Assembly: GCF_028292945.1 (NCBI RefSeq)
Contig: NZ_JAQGLJ010000028.1
Coordinates: 1-33,824 of the forward strand
Origin: Sphingomonas bacterium
GTDB lineage: Bacteria; Pseudomonadota; Alphaproteobacteria; Sphingomonadales; Sphingomonadaceae
Reading direction: 5' to 3'
DNA: 33,824 nucleotides
Part shown: piece after piece, positions 15,707 through 23,826 of the stretch
Numbering within the stretch: the stretch's first letter is position 1
Layout: the number at the start of each line of letters is the position of its first letter
The notes under the pieces: model-generated
The model's database searches: none
Told to the model about the DNA's origin: nothing
What the model saw: the letters and a program-made list of their open reading frames with translations, nothing else
Translations under genes and position numbers: made by a program

Positions 15707-16951
15707 CCTCTCGCCCACTGCGCGATCATCGAACAGTCCGAACAGCAGCGTCGATGCGTACATCGCGATCGCCCGCTCGCGCGGCATCGTCGCCGCCCAT
15801 TTGCGCATGTCGAACGCGGCGTTCTGCAGCGCCATCAGCGTCTGGCTGGCGATCAGCGCGTCGACGGGGCGGCACGAGCCCTCCGCGATCCCGTCCATGA
15901 TCGTGCCCGCGTAACGCCGCGCAACCAGATTGGATCGGTCGACCATGGCGCTGCGGACGTTCGCGGGCAGGCCGCTGAGCGCCGTCGTCCGCAGCAAGGG
16001 CGCGCGCTCGGCGAACTGGACATCGAGCAGCGTCGCCACCGCCGAGGACAGCCGTTGCCAGTGCGTGCCCCCGGCTTCATCCGCCAGTCGCTGCGCCGCG
16101 GCGATCGTGTCGAAGCTGCGGCGATAGCACGCGATCACCAGATCGTCCTTCGCGTCGAGATGATGGTAGAAGCTGCCCTTGGTGACGTTCAGCTGCGAGG
16201 CGATGCGCTGCACGGACGCGCCGCGATAGCCGAGCTCGTTGATCAGGCGCGTCGCCGCAAGCAGGAACGCCGCGCGCCCCGGTTCACGTTCGTCATGCGC
16301 CAGATCCAGCGACAGCGGAGTCCAGGCGGCGGCCGGGCCCGCAATGCCATGCGCGAAGATGTCGAACAGCCGCGCTTCGACGCGCGGGTACTGGTCGGGC
16401 TCGTAGCGAAGCAGCCAGGCCGGCAGCCAGAAGGTGTTCTCCAGCAGCACGTGCGCGCGGGCACCGTGCAGGTCCTTGGCGGCGCGGTTGGCCGGTCGGC
16501 CCCACAGCGCGCGCGTGCGTCGGAAGACCTCGCGCCAGCCCGACATCAGCCGTTCGCGCGCGGGGTCCTCCATGGCGCGCAGGTCGGACAGCACCGCCAG
16601 CGGCCGCTCGTCGCCGGTCCGCACGCGCTCAAGTCGCGCCATGTTGAGCGCCAGGTAGCGACGCACGCGGTCGGCCGGGGTGGCGGCTTCCAGGGCAGCG
16701 TCGAGCATCACCAGCAGATAGTCGAGCGTGTGCTCGAAGGCGGCGGCGGCAAGGTCTTCCTTGCGCTTGAAATAATAGGTGACGCTGGTGGTGTTCAGCC
16801 CGACGCGACGCGCGACGTCCGCGAAGGTCATGCCTTTTGCCGACTGCTCGTTGATGGCCTCGGCGGCGGCGGCGAGGATGGCCTCGCGCTTCTGCTGAAA
16901 GCGCGCGGTGCCGCCGGCCGGGTTTCGGCTTGTGGGTGGCTCTCCCTCCAT
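15701..16951 (-). CDS. double-TetR transcriptional regulator (two TetR DNA-binding domains in one chain)
   Basis: A 416-residue regulator, about twice the usual TetR length. Two TetR_N helix-turn-helix regions are visible: residues 41-64 ('MTFADVARRVGLNTTSVTYY') and 245-268 ('ASVQRIASQLNVTKGSFYHH'). Each is followed by a helical ligand or dimerisation region. The simplest reading is a fused tandem repressor that may act as a monomer or bind two operators. It is divergent from the ACAD11-like gene across 144 bp, which makes that five-gene unit its likely target and a CoA ester from the pathway a likely ligand (inference). The two halves differ widely in sequence, so this is not a recent duplication. 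Confidence 0.88.
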   Translation of the reverse strand: MEGEPPTSRNPAGGTARFQQKREAILAAAAEAINEQSAKGMTFADVARRVGLNTTSVTYYFKRKEDLAAAAFEHTLDYLLVMLDAALEAATPADRVRRYLALNMARLERVRTGDERPLAVLSDLRAMEDPARERLMSGWREVFRRTRALWGRPANRAAKDLHGARAHVLLENTFWLPAWLLRYEPDQYPRVEARLFDIFAHGIAGPAAAWTPLSLDLAHDEREPGRAAFLLAATRLINELGYRGASVQRIASQLNVTKGSFYHHLDAKDDLVIACYRRSFDTIAAAQRLADEAGGTHWQRLSSAVATLLDVQFAERAPLLRTTALSGLPANVRSAMVDRSNLVARRYAGTIMDGIAEGSCRPVDALIASQTLMALQNAAFDMRKWAATMPRERAIAMYASTLLFGLFDDRAVGERE

Positions 16952-17018
16952 TCCCGCAGCCTAGCGGTCGGACGTTTAGAAGCAACAGCCGCTTTGCCCA
17001 CAGGTGCAGGAACCGCCC

Positions 17019-17045
17019 AAACGCGGCTTTACCGAAAACGCGGTA
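17019..17045. promoter_or_regulatory. candidate operator for the double-TetR regulator
   Basis: AAACGCGG occurs at 17019-17026 and 17036-17043, 17 bases apart. An inverted repeat TACCG-N6-CGGTA (17030-17045) overlaps the second copy. The site lies between the divergent regulator and ACAD11-like genes. Overlapping direct and inverted repeats would suit a regulator with two different DNA-binding heads. No experimental support. Confidence 0.35.
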
Positions 17046-17095
17046 TGGCTTAAGCCCGCTCCAACAGCTTCCACCCGCATGTGAGAAACCAAGCT

Positions 17096-18385
17096 ATGGA
17101 CTTCACCCTCAGCGAGCGCGAAACCTATTTCCGGGACCGGGTGAAGGACTTCATCGCCCGCGAGATAGCCCCGCGCAACGACGAGTATCGGAGCCAGGCG
17201 TATGAGGGCGAGCGCTGGAAGGTGCTGCCGGTGATCGAGGAGGTCAAGGAGAAGGCGAAGGCGGCGGGGCTGTGGAATTTCTTCATGCCGCCGCATTCCG
17301 GCCAGACGCATGTCGACGACAGCTTCGAGTTCGAGGGCACGCAGCTCACCAATCTGGAATACGCGCTGTGCGCCGAGGAGATGGGCAAGCTCGGCTGGTC
17401 GTCGGAGTGCTTCAACTGCTCCGCGCCCGACACCGGCAACATGGAGGTATTTCACCGCTATGGCACGCGCGAGCAGAAGGAGCAGTGGCTGCGCCCGCTG
17501 ATGGAGGGCAAGATCCGCTCGGCGTTCCTGATGACGGAGCCGGCGGTCGCCTCCTCCGACGCGACCAACATCGAAACCCGCATGGAGCGTGACGGTGACG
17601 AGTACGTCATCAACGGCACCAAATGGTGGTCGTCGGGGGTCGGCGACCCGCGCTGCGCGGTCGCGATCGTCATGGGCAAGACCAACCCGGAGGGTTCGCG
17701 CCACAGCCAGCAGAGCCAGATCCTGGTGCCGATGGACACGCCCGGCGTGACGATCAAGCGGATGCTGAGCGTCTATGGCTATGACCACGCGCCGCACGGG
17801 CATGGTGAGGTCGAGCTGAAGGACGTGCGCGTGCCCGTCGAGAACGTGCTGCTGGGCGAGGGGCGTGGCTTCGAGATCGCGCAGGGGCGACTGGGGCCGG
17901 GCCGCATCCATCATTGCATGCGCACCATCGGTGTCGCCGAGACCGGGATCGAGGCGATGGCCAAGCGGCTGCTGTCGCGCGTCGCGTTCGGCAAGACGCT
18001 GTCGAGCCACTCGGTATGGGAGGAGCGGCTGGCGCGCGCGCGGATCGACATCGAGATGACCCGGCTGCTGTGCCTGAAGGCGGCCGACATGATGGACCGC
18101 GCCGGCAACAAGTCCGCCCAGCAGGAAATCGCGATGATCAAGGTGCAGGCGCCGAACATGGCGCTCAAGATCCTCGACGACGCGATCCAGGCACATGGCG
18201 GCGGCGGCGTGTCCGGCGATTTCCATCTCGCCAGCGCCTGGGCGTCGATGCGGACGCTGCGCTTCGCCGACGGGCCGGATGAGGTCCACAACCGCGCGAT
18301 CGCGCGCAACGAGTTCGGGAAGTACGCGGATTATCGGGCGAACAACGACCGGGTGTCGTCTGGCGATATGGCGGCGACGCGCTAG
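17096..18385 (+). CDS. ACAD10/11-like acyl-CoA dehydrogenase
   Basis: A 429-residue ACAD whose sequence follows the dehydrogenase half of animal ACAD11 closely, as I recall it: '[18 protein letters not shown]', '[18 protein letters not shown]', '[18 protein letters not shown]', '[20 protein letters not shown]', '[16 protein letters not shown]'. In the ACAD11 and bacterial LvaC context this domain acts on a 4-phospho-acyl-CoA made by the partner kinase, removing phosphate and shifting the functional group so that beta-oxidation can proceed. The kinase half is encoded two genes downstream (19519-20586). I use the ATG at 17096; a GTG at 17081 would add five residues. It is the first gene of a five-gene plus-strand run. 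Confidence 0.9.
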   Translation: MDFTLSERETYFRDRVKDFIAREIAPRNDEYRSQAYEGERWKVLPVIEEVKEKAKAAGLWNFFMPPHSGQTHVDDSFEFEGTQLTNLEYALCAEEMGKLGWSSECFNCSAPDTGNMEVFHRYGTREQKEQWLRPLMEGKIRSAFLMTEPAVASSDATNIETRMERDGDEYVINGTKWWSSGVGDPRCAVAIVMGKTNPEGSRHSQQSQILVPMDTPGVTIKRMLSVYGYDHAPHGHGEVELKDVRVPVENVLLGEGRGFEIAQGRLGPGRIHHCMRTIGVAETGIEAMAKRLLSRVAFGKTLSSHSVWEERLARARIDIEMTRLLCLKAADMMDRAGNKSAQQEIAMIKVQAPNMALKILDDAIQAHGGGGVSGDFHLASAWASMRTLRFADGPDEVHNRAIARNEFGKYADYRANNDRVSSGDMAATR

Positions 18386-18429
18386 CCATCTCGCCCGGGA
18401 CGCGAACTGAATATCAGCGAAGGGACAGC

Positions 18430-19512
18430 ATGAAGGCCGCCGTACTTTTCGAAGCCAAGACACCGCTGCGGATCGAGGACGTCACCGTCGACAAGCCGCA
18501 GGCGCACGAGGTGCTGATCCGCACCGTTGCGTGCGGGGTGTGCCGGTCGGACCTGCACTTCGTCGACGGGGCGTATCCGCATCCGCTGCCAGGCATTCCC
18601 GGGCATGAGGCGGCGGGCGTGGTCGAGGCGGTCGGCGAGGAGGTGCGTACGGTCAAGGTCGGCGATCACGTCGTCACCTGCCTGTCGGCGTTCTGCGGCC
18701 ATTGCGAGTTCTGCGTCACCGGGCACATGTCGCTGTGCATCGATCCCGGCGTGAAGCGCGCCAAGGGTGCGAAGCCCCGGCTGATGCTGGGCGATCAGCC
18801 GATCGCGCAGATGCTGAACCTCAGTGCCTATGCCGAGATGATGCTGGTGCACGAGCATGCCTGCGTCGCGATCGACCCGGAGATGCCGCTGGATCGCGCC
18901 GCGATCCTGGGGTGCGCGGTGACGACTGGCGCGGGCGCGATCTTCAACACCGCGAAGGTGGTGCCCGGCGAAACGGTTTGCGTGGTCGGCTGCGGCGGCG
19001 TCGGGCTGGCGGCGGTCAATGCGGCGCGGATCGCGGGCGCGGGCAAGGTGATCGCCGTCGATCCCGTGGCCGAGAAGCGCGCGCTGGCGATGAAGCTGGG
19101 CGCGACGCACGCGATCGACTCGACGAGCGGCACCGCGGCGGACGAGGTGGTCGAGCTGTCGCGCGGCGGCGTCCACCATGCGATCGAGGCGGTCGGGCGG
19201 AGCCAGTCCGCGGCAACCGCGGTCAAGGTGCTGCGGCGCGGCGGCACGGCGACGATCCTGGGAATGATGCCGCTGGGCGAGAGCGTCGGGCTGTCCGCGC
19301 TGGAGCTCTTGGCGGACAAGAAGGTGCAAGGTGCGCTGATGGGCCGCAACCACTTCCCTGTCGACATCCCGCGTCTGGTCGACTTCTACCAGCGCGGGCT
19401 GCTCGATCTCGACACGATCATCGCCGACCGCATGCCGCTGGAGCGCATAAATGATGCCTTCGACGAGTTGCGCCGGGGCGATACGACGCGCAGCGTGATC
19501 ACGTTCGGATGA
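18430..19512 (+). CDS. zinc-dependent alcohol dehydrogenase (MDR family)
   Basis: A 360-residue medium-chain dehydrogenase. The catalytic zinc ligands C38 ('ACGVCRSDLH') and H59-E60 (PGHEAAG) are present, as is the full structural-zinc set C89-x2-C92-x2-C95-x7-C103. The NAD-binding region has 'VCVVGCGGVGLAAVNAA', with an aspartate at the end of the next strand ('VIAVDPVAEKR'), which favours NAD over NADP. It would oxidise a primary or secondary alcohol in the cytosol. GGGA precedes the ATG. Sitting between the ACAD11-like gene and the kinase gene, it may interconvert a hydroxy and a keto or aldehyde form of the substrate; this position is the only clue. Confidence 0.88.
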   Translation: MKAAVLFEAKTPLRIEDVTVDKPQAHEVLIRTVACGVCRSDLHFVDGAYPHPLPGIPGHEAAGVVEAVGEEVRTVKVGDHVVTCLSAFCGHCEFCVTGHMSLCIDPGVKRAKGAKPRLMLGDQPIAQMLNLSAYAEMMLVHEHACVAIDPEMPLDRAAILGCAVTTGAGAIFNTAKVVPGETVCVVGCGGVGLAAVNAARIAGAGKVIAVDPVAEKRALAMKLGATHAIDSTSGTAADEVVELSRGGVHHAIEAVGRSQSAATAVKVLRRGGTATILGMMPLGESVGLSALELLADKKVQGALMGRNHFPVDIPRLVDFYQRGLLDLDTIIADRMPLERINDAFDELRRGDTTRSVITFG

Positions 19513-19518
19513 TCCGTC

Positions 19519-20586
19519 ATGACTGACGCAGCAGCGGCGACCATGGCCGGCACGATCGCGGCCGAAGGCAAGGACCGGCTGGACGAGGCGAAGCTGACCG
19601 CTTGGATGGAGGCGAACGTCGCCGGGTTTGCAGGCCCGCTGAGCTATACCAAGTTCGCGGGCGGACAATCAAACCCGACCTACAAGCTGAGCAGCCCGTC
19701 GGGCACCTATGTCCTGCGTCGCAAGCCGTCCGGCAAGCTGCTGCCCAGCGCCCATGCGGTCGATCGCGAATATCGCCTGATCGCGGGATTGCACCCGACC
19801 GGCTTTCCTGTCGCGCGGCCCTATGGCCTGTGCACCGACGACGGCGTGGTGGGGACGATGTTCTACGTCATGGGCTTCGCCGACGGGCGCAACCTGTGGG
19901 ACGGGACGCTGCCCGACTATGCGCCGGCGGAGCGGACCGCGATCTACCATGCGATGGGCGACACGCTCGCCGCCCTGCACAATACCGACTATGTCGCGGC
20001 CGGGCTCGGCGAATACGGCAAGCCCGGCAATTATTTCGCGCGTCAGGTCGAACGCTGGACCCGGCAGTATCGCGCGTCCGAGACCGAGCACATGCCGGAG
20101 GTGGAGCGGCTGATCGAGTTCCTGGCGCGAACGGTCCCCGAGCAGACGCGCACCAGCATCGTTCATGGCGACTATCGCATCGACAACATGATCCTTCATG
20201 CCACCGAGCCTCGCGTGATCGCGGTGCTCGACTGGGAACTGTCGACGCTGGGCGATCCGCTGGCGGATTTCTCCTACTTCCTCATGAGCTGGGTGACGCA
20301 GCCCGAGGGTCGCTCCGGCGTCCTGGGACGGACCGGACCAGAGACAGGAATTCCGCCGATCGAGGAGATGGTGGAGCGCTATTGCGCCGCCACCGGTCGC
20401 GACGGGGTCCCCGACCTGAACTGGTATTTCAGCTACAATCTGTTCCGCCTGACCGGCATCGTCCAGGGCATCAAGAAACGGATCGTCGACGGCACCGCCT
20501 CCAGTGCACAGGCGGAGAAGTCCGCAGCGGGCGTGTATCGGCTGGCCAAGGCAAGCTGGGACTTCGCGGAGAAGGCGGGGGCGTAA
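19519..20586 (+). CDS. ACAD10/11-type phosphotransferase (APH fold), probable 4-hydroxyacyl-CoA kinase
   Basis: A 355-residue aminoglycoside-phosphotransferase-fold kinase: 'FAGGQSNPTYKLSS' and 'YVLRRKPSGKLLPSAHAVDR' in the N-lobe, the catalytic HGDYRIDN (216-223) and the Mg-binding DWE (238-240) in 'VLDWELSTLGDPLAD'. The segments 'RQYRASET' and 'GKLLPSAHAVDREYRL' match the kinase half of ACAD10/11 as I remember it, rather than antibiotic kinases. The known family role is ATP-dependent phosphorylation of the 4-hydroxyl of an acyl-CoA. Linkage with the ACAD11-like gene at 17096 strongly supports that role here. It follows the alcohol dehydrogenase after six bases. An antibiotic-resistance function is unlikely. 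Confidence 0.88.
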   Translation: MTDAAAATMAGTIAAEGKDRLDEAKLTAWMEANVAGFAGPLSYTKFAGGQSNPTYKLSSPSGTYVLRRKPSGKLLPSAHAVDREYRLIAGLHPTGFPVARPYGLCTDDGVVGTMFYVMGFADGRNLWDGTLPDYAPAERTAIYHAMGDTLAALHNTDYVAAGLGEYGKPGNYFARQVERWTRQYRASETEHMPEVERLIEFLARTVPEQTRTSIVHGDYRIDNMILHATEPRVIAVLDWELSTLGDPLADFSYFLMSWVTQPEGRSGVLGRTGPETGIPPIEEMVERYCAATGRDGVPDLNWYFSYNLFRLTGIVQGIKKRIVDGTASSAQAEKSAAGVYRLAKASWDFAEKAGA

Positions 20587-20591
20587 CAATT

Positions 20592-20613
20592 CCCCTCCCG
20601 ATTGCGGGAGGGG
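20592..20613. repeat. GC-rich palindromic repeat (hairpin with ATTG loop)
   Basis: A perfect 9-bp stem CCCCTCCCG / CGGGAGGGG around ATTG, followed by CTCAGG. A close relative with the same loop pattern and the same CTCAGG tail lies at 24969-24988, so it is a dispersed element. Five bases after the kinase stop, it could also act as a terminator or attenuator. Confidence 0.55.
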
Positions 20614-20658
20614 CTCAGGGGGTGGATAGGTCGGGGTAGGCATCAGGCCCGCCCCGGC

Positions 20659-20677
20659 CCCTCCCCAAGCGGGAGGG
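20659..20677 (+). promoter_or_regulatory. hairpin whose 3' arm is the Shine-Dalgarno of the next SDR
   Basis: CCCTCCC (20659-20665) pairs with GGGAGGG (20671-20677). The GGAGGG of the right arm lies seven bases before the SDR ATG at 20685 and is the only ribosome site available. Folding would hide it. The sequence resembles the reverse orientation of the repeat at 20592. Confidence 0.4.
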
Positions 20678-20684
20678 CAGTAGA

Positions 20685-21449
20685 ATGAGCCAGTTCGATC
20701 TTACCGGACGCACCGTCGTCATCACGGGATCGTCGCGTGGCATCGGCAAGGCGTCGGCCTTCGCCTGTGCCGAGCAGGGCGCGCGGGTCGTCATCTCCAG
20801 CCGCAAGCAGGATGCTTGCGACGAGGTGGCGGCGGAGATCAACGCGCGCTTTGGTGAGGGCAGGGCCATCGCCGTGGCGGCCAATATCTCGGACAAGGCG
20901 GGGCTGCAGCATCTGGTGGACGAGAGCGTGCGCGCGTTTGGGCAGATCGACTGCCTGGTCTGCAACGCCGCGTCGAACCCCTATTACGGCCCGCAGGAGG
21001 GGATCGCGGACGAGCAGTTCCGCAAGATCCTCGACAACAACATCATTTCCAACCACTGGCTGATCTCGATGGTCGCGCCCGCGATGCGTGAGCGCAAGGA
21101 CGGCTCGATCGTGATCGTGTCGTCGATCGGCGGGCTGCGCGGCTCGCCGATCATCGGGGCCTACTGCATCTCCAAGGCGGCCGACATGCAGCTCGCCCGC
21201 AACCTGGCGGTGGAATATGGCCCGCACAACGTCCGGGTGAACTGCATCGCGCCCGGCCTGATCAAGACCGACTTCGCCAAGGCTTTGTGGGAGGATCCCA
21301 AGCGCATCGAGGAGTCGAACAATCGCGTGCCGCTGCGCCGGATCGGCGAGGCTGACGAGATCGCCGGCGCGGTCGTGTTCCTGGCCAGCCGTGCGTCGAC
21401 ATTCATGACCGGCCAGACGATGGTGATCGACGGAGGCGTGACGATCTGA
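20685..21449 (+). CDS. short-chain dehydrogenase/reductase (SDR)
   Basis: A 254-residue classical SDR with TGSSRGIG (14-21), catalytic S146/S147, Y160 and K164 (YCISK), and the C-terminal 'MTGQTMVIDGGVTI'. The usual NNAG is replaced by CNAAS (93-97), seen in the DHRS4-like branch. R40 after the second strand suggests NADP(H). In the levulinate pathway an SDR (LvaD) reduces the 4-keto acyl-CoA to the 4-hydroxy form before phosphorylation; one of the two SDRs here could do the same, but I cannot say which. It is the fourth gene of the ACAD11/kinase unit. Confidence 0.87.
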   Translation: MSQFDLTGRTVVITGSSRGIGKASAFACAEQGARVVISSRKQDACDEVAAEINARFGEGRAIAVAANISDKAGLQHLVDESVRAFGQIDCLVCNAASNPYYGPQEGIADEQFRKILDNNIISNHWLISMVAPAMRERKDGSIVIVSSIGGLRGSPIIGAYCISKAADMQLARNLAVEYGPHNVRVNCIAPGLIKTDFAKALWEDPKRIEESNNRVPLRRIGEADEIAGAVVFLASRASTFMTGQTMVIDGGVTI

Positions 21450-21456
21450 TTCCTCA

Positions 21457-21537
21457 CCGTTCGTCCCGAGCGAAGTCGAGGGATGGGCAGCAGGGCATCG
21501 CCCGGCAAGGTGTCTCGACTTCGCTCGACACGGACGG
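21457..21537. repeat. paired palindromic repeats, locus A (two units, inverted)
   Basis: Unit 1 (21457-21483, forward) has the core GTCCC...GGGA. Unit 2 (21510-21537, reverse) has the core GTGTC...GACAC. Each begins with CCGTTCGT or a one-base variant of it. The same family occurs at 27955-28072 and 30142-30200. The outer end of unit 2 merges into the ribosome site (CGGAGA) of the next SDR gene. Confidence 0.7.
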
Positions 21538-21545
21538 AGATTTGA

Positions 21546-22358
21546 ATGCGGTTCGAAGGCAGGTCCATCATCGTCACCGGTGCCGGCTCGGGCATCGGCC
21601 GCGCCGCGGCGATCCAGTTCGCCGGCGAGGGCGGGCAGGTGCTCTGCGCCGACAAGACCGATGGGGCCGAGGCGACCGTCGCCGCCATCCGCGACTTCGG
21701 CGGGATCGCGGAGGCGTTGCAGATGGACGCTGGGCTGGAGGCTGACGTCGAGCGTGCGGTCGCGCTGGCGGTCGAGCGGTTCGGCGGGCTGGACGTGATG
21801 TTCGCCAATGCCGGGATCTCGGGCGGGGTGGCGAACATCTTCGACACGCCGGTCGAGCTGATCGCGGAGGTGCTGCGCGTCAATCTGATCGGACCGTTCC
21901 TGGCGATCAAGCATGCCGCGCCACGCATTGCCGAGCAGGCGGCCAAGAACGGAAAGGGGGGGGCGATCGTGCTGACCGCCAGCGTCGCCGGCATCCGTTC
22001 GGGTGCGGGGTCACCGGCGTATTCGGCCTCCAAGGCGGGGGTCATCAACCTGGCCAAGACGGCGGCACAGCAACTGTCGGGGTCGAACGTGCGGGTCAAC
22101 GCGATCTGCCCCGGCCTCACGGAAACGGGCATGACAAAGCCCACCTTCGACTATGCGCGCGAGGCGGGTAAGATGGATCGGGTCGGTCGTCTCAATCCGC
22201 TGCGGCGCGGCGCCCAGCCAGACGAGCTGGCGAAGGTGGCATTGTTCCTGGCATCCGACGACGCCAGCTACGTCAACGGGCAGGCGATCGCGGTCGACGG
22301 CGGGCTGTCCTCGTCGCACCCGGTGACGAAACAGGAATATGGCCGCACCGCTGTCTAG
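21546..22358 (+). CDS. short-chain dehydrogenase/reductase (SDR)
   Basis: A 270-residue classical [11 protein letters not shown] (11-18), ANAG (87-90), S146, Y159 and K163 (YSASK), and '[18 protein letters not shown]' near the end. D36 after the second strand ('LCADKTDG') points to NAD(H). It is the last gene of the five-gene plus-strand run that begins with the ACAD11-like enzyme. A likely role is oxidation of a hydroxyacyl intermediate or reduction of the 4-keto form. The convergent BLUF gene lies beyond a hairpin. Confidence 0.88.
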   Translation: MRFEGRSIIVTGAGSGIGRAAAIQFAGEGGQVLCADKTDGAEATVAAIRDFGGIAEALQMDAGLEADVERAVALAVERFGGLDVMFANAGISGGVANIFDTPVELIAEVLRVNLIGPFLAIKHAAPRIAEQAAKNGKGGAIVLTASVAGIRSGAGSPAYSASKAGVINLAKTAAQQLSGSNVRVNAICPGLTETGMTKPTFDYAREAGKMDRVGRLNPLRRGAQPDELAKVALFLASDDASYVNGQAIAVDGGLSSSHPVTKQEYGRTAV

Positions 22359-22393
22359 AGTGTGATCCATCCTGGACGAATGTGAATGCAGAT

Positions 22394-22426
22394 CAGCTAA
22401 ACGTGGCGCGCGACGACCTTTAGCTG
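22394..22426. terminator. candidate bidirectional terminator between SDR and BLUF genes
   Basis: CAGCTAAA (22394-22401) pairs with TTTAGCTG (22419-22426) between two convergent genes. The A and T ends of the arms face the loop, so there is no classical U-tail; position is the main support. Confidence 0.4.
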
Positions 22427-22439
22427 CTGGAGCAAAGGA

Positions 22440-22847
22440 TCAAGCCGCCGCCTGGCGCTCCGCGAAGCCGGTGAAATAGCCGCGCAACGACGGATCGGTG
22501 ATCGGCGTGATCAACGTGTCGACCGCCTGCGAGATTGTGCCGCCTTCACCGGCGCGGCCGCCCGCCTGGGCGCCCATCGCCCACGCCGCGAACTGCCGCG
22601 TCTCGATCTGCTCGCGCGCGAGCAGCACGACGGCAAAATGGCGCGTGTCGGCGGTGATGCGGTTGTAGGTTGTCATGACCGCCTCCTCAGGACCTTCCAG
22701 CGCCTGCAGGAATCGGCGGCCGCCGAGGATCAACAGGCCGGTGACGCCCACCCGCGCATTGTTGCGGCGCGACACGCGCAGGACATCGGCGAGCTGTTCG
22801 GGCGTGAGCGGCTGACGGGCGGTGCTGATGTAAAGCAAGCGGATCAT
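22440..22847 (-). CDS. short BLUF-domain blue-light sensor
   Basis: A 135-residue single-domain BLUF photoreceptor that binds FAD. The key residues are all present: Y6 (LLYIS), N30 (SRRNN), Q48 (FLQALEG), and W89/M91 (WAMG), with the typical 'VGVTGLLILGGRRFLQALEG'. The domain spans residues 2-92, and the tail of about 40 residues has helical character as in other short BLUFs. These signal through a separate partner protein, which is not evident here. It is the last gene of a minus-strand run after TesB but has a 76-bp, AT-richer upstream gap, so it may have its own promoter. Confidence 0.92.
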   Translation of the reverse strand: MIRLLYISTARQPLTPEQLADVLRVSRRNNARVGVTGLLILGGRRFLQALEGPEEAVMTTYNRITADTRHFAVVLLAREQIETRQFAAWAMGAQAGGRAGEGGTISQAVDTLITPITDPSLRGYFTGFAERQAAA

Positions 22848-22923
22848 GGCGGAAACTCTTCAGGTGGCGAAGCTTTCGTACCGCTATTCGACAAAATATC
22901 GGTAAATCCGCGGCTGATGCAGT

Positions 22924-23826
22924 TTAAGGCGCGCGCAGCCTGATCAGGCCTTCCTGCGCGACGCTGGCGATCAGGCGCCCGTCCTGGCTGAAGATGCTGC
23001 CCCGGTTCATGCCGCGCCCGTGGCCGGCCCACGGGCTGTCTGTCGCGTACAGCATCCATTCGTCGGCGCGAACGGGGCCATGTAGCCACAGCGCGTGATC
23101 CAGGCTGGCGCTCTGCATGCCGGGTGTCGTCCAGTTGACCCCGTGCGGCATCATCGATGTCGCCATCAGCGCCATGTCGGACGCATAGGCGAGCACCGCG
23201 CGGTGCAGCGCCGGGTCGTCGCCGATCGGCGCGACGACACGGAACCAGCTGCGGTTGACCGGCTCGCGCTTGACCGGTGTGAACCAGCTGCGCGGGTAGA
23301 GCGGGCGGATGTCGATCGGGCTAGTTCGGCGCAGGAAGAAGGTACGAAACTTCTCGGGGATGTCGTTCACCGCCTCGCGGCGCAGCTCGGTTTCGGTCTT
23401 GAGCGTCTCCGGCCCCGGCACGTCGGGCATCGTGTCCTGATGATTCAGGCCCTCTTCAGGGGTCTGGAACGAGGCGATCATGTTGAGGATCGGCTGTCCG
23501 CGCTGCAAGGCGATCACGCGACGGTTGGCAAAGCTCTTGCCCTCGAAATCGCGAACCACCCGGAACACGATCGGGAACTGCTCGTCGCCCGCTCGCATGA
23601 AATAGCAGTGGAGCGAATGCGCGTCCTTGCCCTCCGTCGAGCGTTGCGCGGCCTGCAGCGCCTGCGCGATCACCTGTCCGCCGAACACGCGACCCTTGCC
23701 GCCGGGCATGCGCGCGCCGCGATAAAGGTCGGTGTCGATCTCCTCCACGTCGAGCAGGCGGACCAGGTTGGCCGCGAGCTCTTCGGGCGGCGGTGGGGTC
23801 CACTCTGCTGTTTCAGCTTCCGACAT
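22924..23826 (-). CDS. tesB: acyl-CoA thioesterase II (TesB)
   Basis: A 300-residue double hot-dog thioesterase that hydrolyses medium- and long-chain acyl-CoAs. It has 'VFGGQVIAQALQAAQRS' (47-63), 'SLHCYFMRAGD', and the catalytic triad equivalents D217 ('YASDMALM'), S241 ('SASLDHALWLHG') and Q291 ('SVAQEGLIR'). Its ATG overlaps the stop of the upstream ACAD gene by one base (TGATG). In this context it would release free acids or recycle CoA if beta-oxidation stalls. Confidence 0.92.
   Translation of the reverse strand: MSEAETAEWTPPPPEELAANLVRLLDVEEIDTDLYRGARMPGGKGRVFGGQVIAQALQAAQRSTEGKDAHSLHCYFMRAGDEQFPIVFRVVRDFEGKSFANRRVIALQRGQPILNMIASFQTPEEGLNHQDTMPDVPGPETLKTETELRREAVNDIPEKFRTFFLRRTSPIDIRPLYPRSWFTPVKREPVNRSWFRVVAPIGDDPALHRAVLAYASDMALMATSMMPHGVNWTTPGMQSASLDHALWLHGPVRADEWMLYATDSPWAGHGRGMNRGSIFSQDGRLIASVAQEGLIRLRAP

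Noticed and set aside
19519..20586. Possible aminoglycoside-resistance kinase.
   Set aside because: The motifs follow the ACAD10/11 kinase half, and the neighbours are acyl-CoA enzymes.
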